Source of the DNA: Nemopilema nomurai
Lineage: Eukaryota > Cnidaria > Scyphozoa > Rhizostomeae > Rhizostomatidae
Direction: 5' to 3'
Length of the DNA stretch: 64,000 nucleotides
Assembly: GCA_003864495.1 (NCBI GenBank)
Contig: ML133439.1
Location: forward strand, 205,500 to 269,499
This document shows, in pieces, positions 45,301 to 59,100 of this stretch. How positions within the stretch are numbered: the stretch's first letter is position 1; the number at the start of each line of letters is the position of its first letter. The notes below the pieces were generated by a model. That model had not been told where the DNA came from, did no database searches, and saw nothing but the letters and a program-made list of their open reading frames with translations. The position numbers and the translations under genes were made by a program.

Positions 45301-48300
45301 GTTTTACAATTAGAGTAAATATTAGAACCACATGAACTGTTTCCATTAAAGGTACCAGCAGTTTTAATGAAATTCCAAAGAATATCAATGCTCGTGAAAA
45401 TAATTAGTAGTTGCGGGTTCGATAGAAGCAATGGCAAACACTTTTTAATGTTCTGTGAAAAGCAAGACGCCAGAATTTACATGCAATTTGATGCAAACGT
45501 ACATGCGAAAAACATGAAGGCTTAAAAAGATGAAGCTTAGTTCAAAACAACATAATTTCAAAAGCTAATCACTGAGAGAATCCAGCTATTTGAATATCAA
45601 TGAGTGACTGATGATAACCAAGTGGAGATGTTACAAAAGACAACTAGATGAAATTTACGGTTAAAAGATGTTCATCGTTTCAAATCATTCGAAAACAAAG
45701 CACATGACCTGTGTGCTATACTAATATATTGTTGTGTTTGAAAAACTGAAGACATGCTAGACGTGATTTAAGTGGAAAATTAACAGAATTTCTTCTAAAG
45801 TGCACTCAAAAATGGCTCATCAGTTTGATGCTAAAGAAAATTTTTTAGACAGCTACTTAAAGAATGTTACAGAATGCCTTAGGTCATCATATAAACAGAT
45901 CGGAAATCAACTGACTTTTTCTGTTTTTGAGCCTGAAGATGCTGTTGTTGAGGAAATCTTGACTGTACTTGCAGTGAGTGAGTTGATGATGTGTCCTACG
46001 ATCAAGCTGGTTATGACGATGCCCATGAGTGTCCAAGCAACTGCAAATATCCTTCCTAATATTGTTTTAGGTGCAATGTCTCCATAACTAATAAAGGAAA
46101 CAAACATTTATTAAAAATGGCTTCTAAATTATCTTTTAGGGTGGCAGTGCAATTCACTTTTGTAGTATGTATAACTGATCAATCGTGTTTCATGCAAATA
46201 CTAATCGTGTTTCATAGATAAAGCGTACAGAGTTCAGTCTCTCGTCAGTGCACAAACAGCAAATTTCAAACAAATTCTAGACAAAATCCTGCAAGGGAGT
46301 GAATGGCAGCCAGTCTTCAGAAGGGCGATGTCATTACTGATTGGTTGATTGACTGATTGGATGATTGATTGACTGACTGTAATGTAATGACTGACTATTC
46401 GATTGACTGATTTGTTGATTGGTTGATATGAGAAGGAATTCAATGAATGATCTCATGGCATTTGTGTGAAACCCACCTGTTGTGGTCCAAAGCAAGTCAC
46501 CAGCAATTTGCAGGAAAAAACGCAGGCCTTCAGAAATTGAGTGACAGACAGTGTGAGGGTAATGATGGGAAAAATATGAAAGCGTCACTAGCATCAAATT
46601 TGGGCTCTATCTGCTTTGAGATCTTCAGATATTTGAAAATGATAGCATCTCGATCAATAGCAAATATTAAAAATAGTCAATACCAATTTTGGGCCTGTTT
46701 TTAGGGCGTCAATCAAGAGATGCGTGGTAAGCAGAGTATATAATCAGTGATAACCACGTTCTGGGATTTCTTAATCTTGACTCTTGGATACTTATTTGCA
46801 TCTTTATCATCAATGCAGAGAAAACTGATTAATTTCATGACATATTACTAACCCTGCTGTTGTCATAGTGATGAAAGCAAGCCAAATGCCACTGCCGGTA
46901 CCACGGAAGAAGTCATCGGAAATTCGTCTGTGTTATCGCCCCTTTCCTGTAAAAGAACATTTTCCGAGTTTGTAACAAAAATTGCTTCTTGGCCACCCTG
47001 ATATCATCTTCAAAGTCTGTTTGCTTTCCAAACACATGACTCCTGACAAACAACTGTCAATCATTCTAGAAACTGACGATGTTCCAAAAAGAATAAGTCC
47101 TAAAATTCTGAAGGAACACTTGAAATCAAATCAAAGCATGGAATCTGATACGGTAGCAAGTTTCGCTAAAATTGGACCTTCTTTCTTTGGAACATTTTGA
47201 TATCAAAATGAATACTCATTAAATATTGAGCACCAAGTTAGATTAAAGAAATGGTCCTTTGAATGAAATAATCTCTGGTACGTTGGATCTTTGACTGAAT
47301 AGATAATTGCACAGTGTTTTGAGCTTTGCTGACCTCTATAGGGTGAATAGAAAATGTGCAGAAACATAAAAAGTTATTCCTCTCGTTTTTATCAACAAAA
47401 TCATACAATGTCAGTGAAAATCATTCTATGTCTTTACTTAACGGCTATAGCAATCTGTTTTAATGCTATAAAAATTCTTTGGTCAGCTAAGTGTCTTTTC
47501 TTTTTTATGCGTTGTGAACTTATTTGATAAGGCATTACCTACTAATCCCCTTCCCCCAAAAAGACAATATTGGTAATCCGTAAATCTTGAAAAATTGTTG
47601 GGCTAGAAAATTAATCTTCGTTCTGCTGCATGACAGCATTATTTAAAGGGATGGAGGGCGGATGGATGAATGTGAGTGGAAGATTTGCCACGGAGCTGCA
47701 CCCTGCGAAGTTCGTGTTTCTGATAGGAGCGGACAACAATTACGTAATTGTTAGTAGATTCCATTGGATCAGCGACAAATACCAATGAGAAAGAGAATCG
47801 TCACATCTTAATGTATAAGTAATAGGGTACGAATTTCAGAAGCACTATCGGTCCTTACTGATTAGTATTATAAAAACCAGGGAAGCTTACCAGAAACCAG
47901 AAGACGAAACCAGCAACTATCATAGACAGGACCATGACCAAAAGCACTGTATACAACCCTAGAAGGGAGTCGACTACTTTGGCTGCTCCTTCGTTGCCGA
48001 CTTCGGCTAGCGATGGCCTGCGCTTGAAGAACACCATGCCGGCTGAAGGGATAAATGGGACGTAATCGTACAGAGTCGCGTCACTTTCGGTCCATTCAAC
48101 GTTTTCTCGAAATACAGGCAGGGATATGTGCGTGCCAATGAAAGCTGCGTCTTGCAATGAGCTTTTCTGCAGCTTCATCGCTTCGCTGTTTGAAGCATCG
48201 TGCGTCCAGTCACGCTGCTCGGGCCTTGTCCGAAAGTACAGTTACCGCAGCACTCACTAACGGCCATGTCCACATACTTTGGGACGATTCCGGATATTGA

Positions 48301-51300
48301 AGTGTTGCTGTCAACAATTGGTGGAAGTTTCAACCAAGCCGAGTTTAAAAGTTTTGGCAGCGGCATGTCTCTGTGCAGAATTTCAAAAAGCGGACATTTA
48401 TTTATAGGCTAATTGTTATGCAAAAAGCAGACAATTCTGAAAAGAAAATCATATCCATTAGAATGAAATCAACAAAGAATTCAGTCATGAAAAAATGTGA
48501 GAAAATTACAAGAAATTTTCGTTCAAATTTAGTTGTGTTTTTACTCAAAAAACAATTTGCAGAAAAACGTTTGGTGCCAAAAAGCAAGTATTTTTAAATG
48601 CTGTAACTGAAGCTTCTACACGCGAGGGCTATCATAACTAAGCTGCTGAAATCACTTGATTCTTTCTTGGAGCAAGTCAAAAATGCTAATGGGCAAGAAG
48701 AACGTATTCGAAATCGGGTGATAAGTCCACCACAAGTTAGTTAATAATTTAAATCTAAATAATTGGGCAATTTCTTTGTAATATAGAAATGGAGAATGGT
48801 TAACCTCCTTTCCTATGATTTGACGGGACTCCGAGTCCTCCTTCAGTGAAGGCTGATATCATGACACCGTACGTTGTGAAGGGCACGAGGCCCTGGATTT
48901 CTAGGCTTCTATTAGGCTCCAGGACATCGATGTGAGATCTTGCCTTGGAACACTGGTACATCATTCTGCTCTATGGGCCAGAAGTGGACGCGATGACCGA
49001 GTACTTCCCCTCTTGCTACAACACGACTTAAGTTGCCCCATTTCAGGGAGATCGCATGAAACCCGTAGTTGTCGTAAACTTCGAAGCTGGGTGCCGCAAG
49101 TGGAGCTACAATAAGATTTCTCATTTGCTTGAAACGAGTTTACTGAAATCAGTGATAGTTCAGCTCACAAAGGCAGTTTTGAAATCTTGGAGGTAGCTGT
49201 ACAGTTAATGGGATACTTTCATAAGTGACTTGTTCTCTTCTTAATGTATAAATTAATTTATAGGTTTATAAATTTATTAGATTTGTATTATAGATTTATA
49301 GACAAAATTATAATGCTAAGTTGACTAAAAAATGGTGCAATCTCTCGACTATCCGCTGAAAGCATCAACGGATGGAAATAAAAGCAACTTTTAGTAATAA
49401 TGAGCCTAAAATAAGGGTCCTATGGTGCAAATTAGACCAATCGGAGCTTCCAATAACTCTTTGGAAGAGAAGCTATATATTATACGCTTATATCGTTATA
49501 TACAATATATTGGTTAAGTATGAGCTTATAAAAGCATATTTTTTATCTGTTAGATCTGTATCAAATACACTACGCACTTTTATGTGAAACGTTTGTAAAT
49601 TTGAGAATAGTTTCTTATTTCCGAACCTCCTTGTTTGCAAGTTCCATTTATGGAGAAGGTTGGTCCAAGGCCTTGTGACGTCAGTGCACCGACCCGAATT
49701 TGGTACCAGCTGTATTCTTTGAGATCCTCGATTTCTGTCTGAAATGTCGATGCGTTGACGTCTTTAGTCTTTTCCCCAGGAAGAGCACCCGAAGGATTGA
49801 TAGACCTTGGATATCTATTTGCTTTGCGAAGAGGAACATCAAGCGGTTTGTAGAAGATCCTGTACCCAGTGATTACGCCGTTTCTTAATGATTCAGGCAT
49901 TTGACTCCAGTAAATTGTGATTCTGTCATCCTTCGACGGCCAAGTCTCAATTTTCTGTGGCGGAGCGTCTGGTTCTAGGCAGTGAAAAAGAGGAAAGACA
50001 ATAGTTACTGTCTGAAATGATACTGAATGGACATGGAGCAGAAATTTGCTTCAGCTTGAATTTAATAGTGGCAGAGCATGTAGATCTAAGAGTCATGTGG
50101 GCTGGTTTCTGTTCACAGTGATTTACATGGACATATTATGAAGATCCTTCTAGCTTCGATACGCAATTCTCTTGAATGCTTGAACGGGTTTGATAATAGA
50201 ACCCAGATAGATATATGGCTGCTTGCAACCGTGTTTGTATGCAATGCTACACTTATATTGTAAACCTGAGGCGTATACCTCACAGCGGTTTAAATCTTTG
50301 GCTAACATTCTTTTCACCTCGGTTTTGCATGGGAAAACAGATTCTACTTAAAAGTTTCTAATAATGTAATATTCATTCAAAATTTAAATGGTTTGTCCTT
50401 TCACGATTTGTTAGGGATTTTTTGTCAAGGAGCAAGGTTAAAAAACTCACTGTCCTCAGCTGTCATGAAATAGATTGGCATTGAGAAATTCCCAGAGCCC
50501 TTCCTATTCACTGCCTGAATGGTGATACTGTAGTTGGTGAACTTTCGCAGCCCAGTTATCGAGACACGGGGCTCGGCATCGCTGGTCATCAGTGTAAACA
50601 CTTCGCTTTCGTTGCATCCGACCGGCCTGTCTGCATGACAGTCCACTACCCGGTACTTTATCTTGTAGCCGATGATCTGAAAATCGTACACAGAGAGCTT
50701 CGATAACAAGGCCAGGAAAACTTGTAGGCTTTCCTGAATAAACAAATGCAAAGTGAAGCTATTTTAAAGGATTTATCTAAAAGATCAATAATTGGTCTGA
50801 CTTGAAGAGTTATAATGTTTCTTTTTAATGGTTTAGGAAATAATCTAAAATAATCTGTTTCTTAGATAGCATATGCACAAGTTTTGTTTTATGCAAAAAG
50901 AGCGTAAAATTGCTCAATAGGATAATTCAATTTTAAAATTTCATCTTACTTTGAAACTGATACTGACTGAGAAACTAATAAGATATAGTCTCTACAGATA
51001 ATCGTTGAGAGTTCACACTTCTCTACTTTGATAGCCTCATATATAAACGTTCTATTGGCAGAGAAGGAAGGAACCTTTCGTCAAGGATGAAAAATACCTT
51101 TCCATTTGCTTGGCCATTTATTTCATCCATTGGAAGCCAAGTAAAATTCAACTCCGTTGATGTTTTATTTCCCTTCGAAATATTCTTTGGGATTTCATCT
51201 GGTTCTGGATTATATCAAGAAAAGCCATCAAAATTAATAGCCATCAAAATGATTTCAAAATTAGTATTTCATACAATGAGCCACTCTTCAATTAGCAATA

Positions 51301-54300
51301 TCAATTAACTTGTCAGTAATACTAGAAGACAACAATATAAGGTACTGTAATATTGGACCAACAATGAATAGGAAAAAGCATAAACATAACAAAGATAGAA
51401 AAGGTATGATACTATTATGAACGATTGTACGCCATATGTAATAACAAAGAATGATATGAAATTAGTAATTGAATCAAAAAATTACGTTAAATATGGTAGT
51501 ATCACATAATACTGAATAGCATCATACATTTTATAATGTGAATGATATAGGAAAAGTGTAACTTAATAATAAAACAAGATTTTAGCAAGGCACTGTAAAA
51601 CAAAGTTTTGTGAAATTCATGCAGTACTAAAAACAATTATATGATTATGAAAATATATGATACGTGGCATTGAAGCGAATGATATTATTTCTATGAAATC
51701 GATTTAAGCATATTTGAAATTTGTATAATATTGTGCTCCTGGCATGAAGATAAATCATACCAAAATCGTCTGTCCACACGGTGACATTGGCAGAGAACGG
51801 TCCTTCCCCTCTGTAAGTGTACGCCAGAATTTTGAAAATGTAGGGTGTGTAAATTTTCAAGTCAGTTATAGTCAAATTGAATACAGCATCCTCAGAGCCG
51901 TTTGCATTGAGAACAGTAATGTTAATCCATGGTCCATGTTTAATGGTCGAGTCAGTATAGCTTAACTTGTATCCCAGAATTATACCATGTCTGTTGTTGA
52001 TGGGGACTCTAGACCAGACGATGTTTAGACTTGTATGGTTCACGAAGGTGCCGTTTAGATTTGCAGGCGGTCGCGTCGGTCCTGTAAAAATGTGGAATTC
52101 GAGATGTGTAACTCGTATTCTGAATGGAGTTTTTCATAGATTGCTAGTTATAGAATCTTGATCTATCCGCATAATAAGAGCTTACAGTTTTTTTGAAACC
52201 ATACTTTTACATGCAATTGTGGGTAGAAAGAGAGGCACTGTGCCCATAACAGAGGGAGATAACTAAAGGAATGTTTAAAAAGCGTTGATAAGAATAGCAA
52301 TTTAGAGATTGTATGAAACCAAGTTGAGAGCATAAGACTGCATGAAATAGCTACCTTGGATATTTAATATATATCATTTCTAGCAATCGTTACAGTATCA
52401 TCGCTCTAGTAGTAAACGTGAGCTTGGAGCAAAAAGATTTGGCTAAAATGAAACTTTAACAACTTTGGGTTATAAGAGTAGCGGTCACTGGAGAAACTAT
52501 CATTTTGACAGAATAAATAAAAATGTCTCAAAAGGCATAACTTTACTAAAACCAACTGATTTTCCTCTGTATTCTGTTCTACGAGAACAGCCTCTTTGCG
52601 CCTAATTGCAGGGGAAATTGGTGGATATATTGTACAAGCCCAATTCATCTGAACCATTTCCAATGCTGCTCACTTTGCTTCAAAGCCAGTCACCTGTGGT
52701 GATCCTTAAAGGCCCATATCAATGACGGATGACGGATTGGGCCACATTCGAAGGAGTTACCCTGGTCTTAAATGCACTTGTACCAATACTTCGAAATGTT
52801 AATTTTTCTGATGAAATAATTACCGTATGCATCTGTCCTTATGTAAACAGCTTCACTGAATGTCCTGTTCCGTGATTTGTAACTCCCGCAACTTTCACCG
52901 CGTACAAAGTGTAGTACTGCAAGTCTCCTATCTCAACTCTGAAGTCTGACGAACTCACATTGGTGGATTTCCAGTCCTCGCCAGAATCCTTCTTTCTGTA
53001 TGTTATTTTGTATTGGCTGATGATTCCGTTGCGACCCTGTGCTGGAATGGCACCCCACGTGGCGTAAATCTTAGTTGCACTCACGAACCCACCTCCTACT
53101 CCAGTCGGCGCCTCCGAAGGAACTGTAAAATGTTTAAGCGAATAATGAATATTTTTGCATTAAACATGCATGTTCAGAAATTGATGGACAGCAGAAATCG
53201 GGGAAACCGATAATTTTTCACAATTAGACCTAACTGGACAATGCAGAACTAACGATTTTCGTTGCATATTTAAGCAAGACAAGAGTGAAAATGTAATCAA
53301 TTTAGCGGAAATTGCGATAAAGCACAAATAATCTTATTTTGCATTCAGGCAGTGGATAATGGTTTGAAATAAGTAAAAACTGCAGTGGAAAAATGTGAAG
53401 TAAGTTGAAGTTATAATTATATCAATTGGTCCCTACCATCTCCAATTGTTCGCTCGGTGATAGTGGCAGAAAAGATTCCAACTCCTTTTCCAGTGACACC
53501 AGCAACACTCATGTCATACTCGATATATTTGTCGAGCCCTGAAAGCAACGTAGCCTGGCTCGTCGAGTGTGACGTCTTTAGATCGTCGCATTTGTCCTTT
53601 CGTTGGTACTTGACTTCATATGACAAGATAATGCCATTCTGCAATGAAGGTTGGATGTCCGACCATTCAAATCTAATTGAGTTAGAGTTCACTGCGGTAG
53701 CTACCAAATTTCTCGGTGGCCCACCTGGTCCTGAAGACAAAAAACATTGTCACTTTGACTCCTTAATTGGCGTGATTTCAATTTACTTTGAATCAACATG
53801 CAGAAATAGCAAAAGCATGAATCTATTTTCTTTCCAAATATTTCCATCGCCTTCTCAAATGGTATAGTTAACAGGTTTACCAAGGTAAAGGTGAGTGCAA
53901 TGTGAGATTACACATCGTCTTTAGCCACAACATTATGTGGTAGAGAGACCAATTCTTGAACACCAACATGATCTTGACGACGATGGTCAACTTCATTTAT
54001 TATAAACTTCACAGCTTTCTGCAACTTTCATTTGAAGACAAAAACCGCATCGATGGGCCGAATGATGTAAGTCTCTAAATCTAACTTAATGTTGATACTT
54101 CTTCAAGCGTAAAGCGTCACAGTATCATAAGAGACACTAAAAGAAGGAAGCAGGTGTGTTTTGATTTTCTTTCTAGTGCTGGTTCTCCTTGCAAAAACAT
54201 GTGTTGCTATTGGCCCTCAGTCTGCTTGTGGCAAATATGACGTATAGGCCTGTTTAAAGGCCGAAGCCAAGAGAAGTTTTGGAGGGAGGAGGCAAATTGA

Positions 54301-56073
54301 GTTTACCCCCTGGTCTTACAGCTAGAGAACCTTGACCGCAATATGAGCACTAGCAGGTGAAATGGGGGCTGTAGATATTATTTTGCTCGAATTGAGAGGA
54401 AATAATTTCCGTTGGTGCTTACTGTCTTCATCCGTTCTGAGACTCAGGACTGCACTCTTCACACCCTCTCCAACTGAGGTTTCTGCTGATAATTTGACGT
54501 CATAAAGCGTCCAATAGGCCAAACCAATTCTTTCATAAAACTTGTCAGTTGTAGAGACTGGACTTTGCCAACTCCCGGTCGAAGTCTTGATGTAAACCTT
54601 GTATCCAGTAATAATGCCGTTGCGATGCTCCTCCGGCACGTCTGCCCATTCAAACTTCAAGCTAGTGGAGCTTGTGTTGTAGCCGGTGATGTTGGACGGA
54701 GGAGAGCTGGGAGCTGACAGATGAAAGGTGACAAGTGACAGTTAATAGAAACACGAATGGCTTAACGATGAGTGGACGATTAAAGAGCAATGCTGAAGGG
54801 TAATAGAAATCGAGAAAATTGGTTGTTTCAAAGGAAATAGCCCAGCACGAGGTGAAAACGCATCAAAGGAAATTAAAACGCGTCACTAGATTCTTTATCA
54901 TAAAATACTGCGAATGTAATGTAACTCAAAAAGAGATCCTTGCCTACAATGGTGAGAATAAAAAGCCAAAATGAGTAATAGATTCAAGCCAAGATATAAC
55001 TGAACGATGCTGATCGCATCTTCTAAATTACATCAACATGGAATTATTTATGCCTTTTTTTATTTTCAGAGATTAAGTTTGTAGTTACCCCTCACCTAAC
55101 TGATAAGCTTTACAGTTCGTAAACACGCGGAATTCTGTGGTTATAACAACATGCCCATTGTTCCTGGGAAGTCTCTCAGCTTAACGTTTAGTGGACGATC
55201 AAAGAGCAGTGCATGAAGGTAATAGATTTCGAAAAAATGGTTGCTTAAAGGGAAATTAAAACGCATCACTAGTTTCTTGATGAACAAATACGGCGAATGA
55301 ATTTCAATTGTGTATTGTTCATAAAGAGATCCTTGCCTACAATGGGGAGAATTTTAGACACAATAGGTAATAGATTCAGGCAAAGATATACCTAGCCGAA
55401 TGATGCCGTTTGCAAATTGATCTTCTAAGTTACATCAACATGGAATTATTTATCTCTTTCTTGATTTTCAGAGATTAATTAAACATAAGTTAAGCCCATA
55501 GGGCTAAGTGTGTCCATCAGCATGTAGTTACCCCTCATCTAACTGAGAAGCTTTACGGTTCGTAAACACGCTGAACTCTATAGTCATAACAACATGTTCC
55601 TTGTTCCTGGGAAGTCTCTCAGTCAGGCTTGGATCTACACACTTCCCATGACAGTAAGCAAATGCAAAATGTCTGAGCTAAAAGGACACAATACAAAAGA
55701 TGCAAGTGAAAAGACATTCTTGACACGTACTATCTTCAGCAGTCCTTCTTTCGATGACAGGGCTATACACTCCAACACCCTTTGAAGTGCTTGCAGCAAC
55801 GTGAAGCTCGTAAATTGCGTACTTTTGTAACGACCCAATTGTTCGGTAGCGGGATGTCCCAGTGTCATACAACCACGTAGAAGCCTCTTTAACCTTGTAC
55901 TTAACCGTATAGCCAGTAATGTTTCCATTTCTTCTTGCACTTGAAGTAAGAGGTCCAAAGGACACTTGAATTGATGTTGACGATGTTGTCGTTGCTGTGA
56001 AACTTGGTGGAAAGTCTTCAGGCACTGGAATCAAATAAAGGCCAATTAGGTTTTAATTGATCGATTGGTTGAC

Positions 56074-56113
<40 letters not shown>

Positions 56114-59100
56114 AGATTGATTGTAATGTAATGATTGATTGATTGATTCATTCATTCATTCATTCATTCATTCATTCATTATTCATTATGAATTGAAAGC
56201 TTTTGCATTTCACAATCCCGTAAAGTGTAAAAGATCTACCTTTTTGCCTATAAATTATTATTGTCTTGATTCTGTGTTTAATTCTTGAGTTCACGATGAA
56301 ATTAACGAGATGCTATAAGGGTATGGCTCTTTTTTTATACTAGGTACTAGGCAACCAAAACGCTTCAACGTTGATTTTGCAAAGCTGCTGCCTTAAATGC
56401 AAGTTACTGCTGGTTGAATTTTCAAGTTGAATGACAGATTAGTCATGATTAGTCAAAGCAAAAATTCAAAGTATAAAGCTTTCAAAAGCCTTTAAGCAAG
56501 GTCTTTTAATGCAAACAATATTTGTAGAAAAGTTGGCTGGTCTAAGGGTTTCCTTTAACTGGGTTTCAAATAGTTAGATAAGCGAAGTGATCAACGTCTA
56601 CCATAGGCAATAGAATGAAGGGAATCTTACTGTAAAGGATTGAGCAAATAGTGTATGCATACAAACTTATACTTTTCTTCTAATATGTCAAGACAGCCAA
56701 ACAGTAGCTATCTCATATTAGAAAGAATTGATCATGTGAGCCTCGATTTGAAGAGGAGACGAAATAGAACTTCTCCTCCAGAGAGACTTACCGTCTTCAT
56801 CAGTGCGTATTGTCCTCTTTGCCGAAATGATGTTGTGCTCAATCGTGGATTGCACGAATCCATAATAGTGAGCATAAAAGCTGTATTCGGTGTATTTCTT
56901 GAGACCAGTAAATGTCTTTTTGACTGGCAGTGAGCCAGTGAAGGCCACCGTGACCTTTGATGACGAATCCAAAGTTTCATGGTACACTATTTCAAAGGCA
57001 TTTGAAGCAGTCCATTGATCCGCAGGCGGAACTGTTGGGCTAGCAAGGAGCTCTGCTGATAGTGCACTCGAGTTTTCCATTGACAGTATAGGCACAGGGA
57101 TATATAGAAAGGTATCTTCTGGCAAAGTTAAGAGAAGAAAATATTAGAAGTCCCTAACTCGCAAGATACTAGCAGCGTCTAACTACAGTTAATTCGTCCT
57201 ATAAAGAAAATATTTCACAGTCTGAAGGGTTTTGGCACAATCAAATTTGAGGGATCACCTTCGAGAACAGGTAAGTGAATTTCATTCTGATCAAAGCAGA
57301 GATAGAGAGAAGCCGGTATTTCCATCACACCATTTCTGTTTCCTTCCTGATTATTGAGCATATCGAGCTTTTTAACTCTTGAAGACAACGCATGTGCTGT
57401 AAGAAACCACGTTTTCTACTTACGTGGAAGCAAATTTTTCAGAGAACCAGTCAAATCTTTTTCAAAATTTCCAGTGCTTCCTTCTCTTCTCTGCACTCTA
57501 ACATAGTTCCCCACCACCATCAACATGCAGAATTTCAATGGGGTAGTAGGCATGCTTAAAGTATGTGCCAATTGAATGCTCCGTTTCAGGTGAACTTCTA
57601 GAAGAATAAATTCATGTTGTTAATGTAGGTCAGTTACGTAGGTAGGTCTAAAATGGAGATTACTGTTTGCTACCTGATTTTCAGTACAAGATACCGTTTA
57701 GATAGAGCTATGTGAAGTTGCAATTTAGGTGCGTCTTCATATAATAAAACAGCCTGCGGATCATATATCTCCAGAAAATAAAGCTTTATATACTTAGGAA
57801 CATGCAGTGCGTCAGACAATGTTTTGGTTTGTGTTGGACCACACGTAGGAGATGTTTCCTTGATTTCAGAAAATGTGTCTATTTCAAGGTTTTCAACCAT
57901 GGATCAATAAGCAAGGATGGGAGTTATGAAAGGTAATATTTCTGACAAAGGCCATTTATTATCTGCAGAGTTAACAGCAGTAATGGAGTAAACAGTTACA
58001 ACGATTTAACAATATCACTGACGTTTAGGTAAGCGTTTTGTTTTGGCCAGTTGATGTCTCTTAACTTTGGGTTATTGTATGCTGACATTCTAGAAGGTGG
58101 AGGGAAAGAAATGCAACCATACTAACATTTCAGCGAACACTCTTTTCACTACGTTATTGGTTGTTGTTACGTTGATCTCACAGAAAGAATTGCATGCTGC
58201 CTTCAACTGGTAGCTTCCATTCTTAGGCACAGTTAAATATCCCGTGTACCTTCGTCCATAAGTGCCCGCAAAGTTGTTATTGCTCTGCTCATAGAGAGAG
58301 GCCCGACAAAATACACTTGTTGGGTTATTCGGGTACTTTGCCGGGTTTGCATCTGCGAAAGCTTGTTGAGTTTTTTGGGCTGGATATGACGTACTTGCAT
58401 AGTACTCTGTTAGCAAGCCATTGAAGCTGTAAAACTCTGTAAAAAGACAGATGACAAAACAACACTGACTACGTTTTATAAAATTCAAACCTAATATCAC
58501 TTTGCATATGGAGAGAGGCATAGAGCGTTTGCAAAATTAAAGTAGAACATTGACTACATGTTTATTTTCTAGGTAGTTGGACAATAATGAAATTTCTACA
58601 GATTAATTTCAACCCCATAACTCGAACAGTATTTCGACCGACAACTCGGTTCAACTCCAAGATGCTTATTACCATCATTTCAGTTTTAGAGGAAGAAACA
58701 GTAGTACGAACTGTTTGCTTTATTTGCCACTAACGACAAGTAGAGCCTATGACCTAAAGTCTCAATATCTGTTAGCAGTGATCATGGTTTTGAAATGAAC
58801 TATCAGTTTGCAGTAGGCGTTAGACAAACGTCGTTTATTCATCAAACGCCTCAAACCCATTTGATTCTATACGAGCACATTATCTTATATATCAGAACCC
58901 TCTTGCGTCATTAGAAACCTTTTGGGACATCAGTGCTTGTACACGTGGAAATTTTATCAGCATTGTGACTGCAAAGACATGTTCAGCTTTGAAAGCCATG
59001 CTACCATTTCCAATACCTAGCACACCCTTACCGAAACAATTCTTTAGAAGCTGATAGCTAGTGCTGCCTAGAAAGTTAAAACTGAATGCTTGCTATTAAG

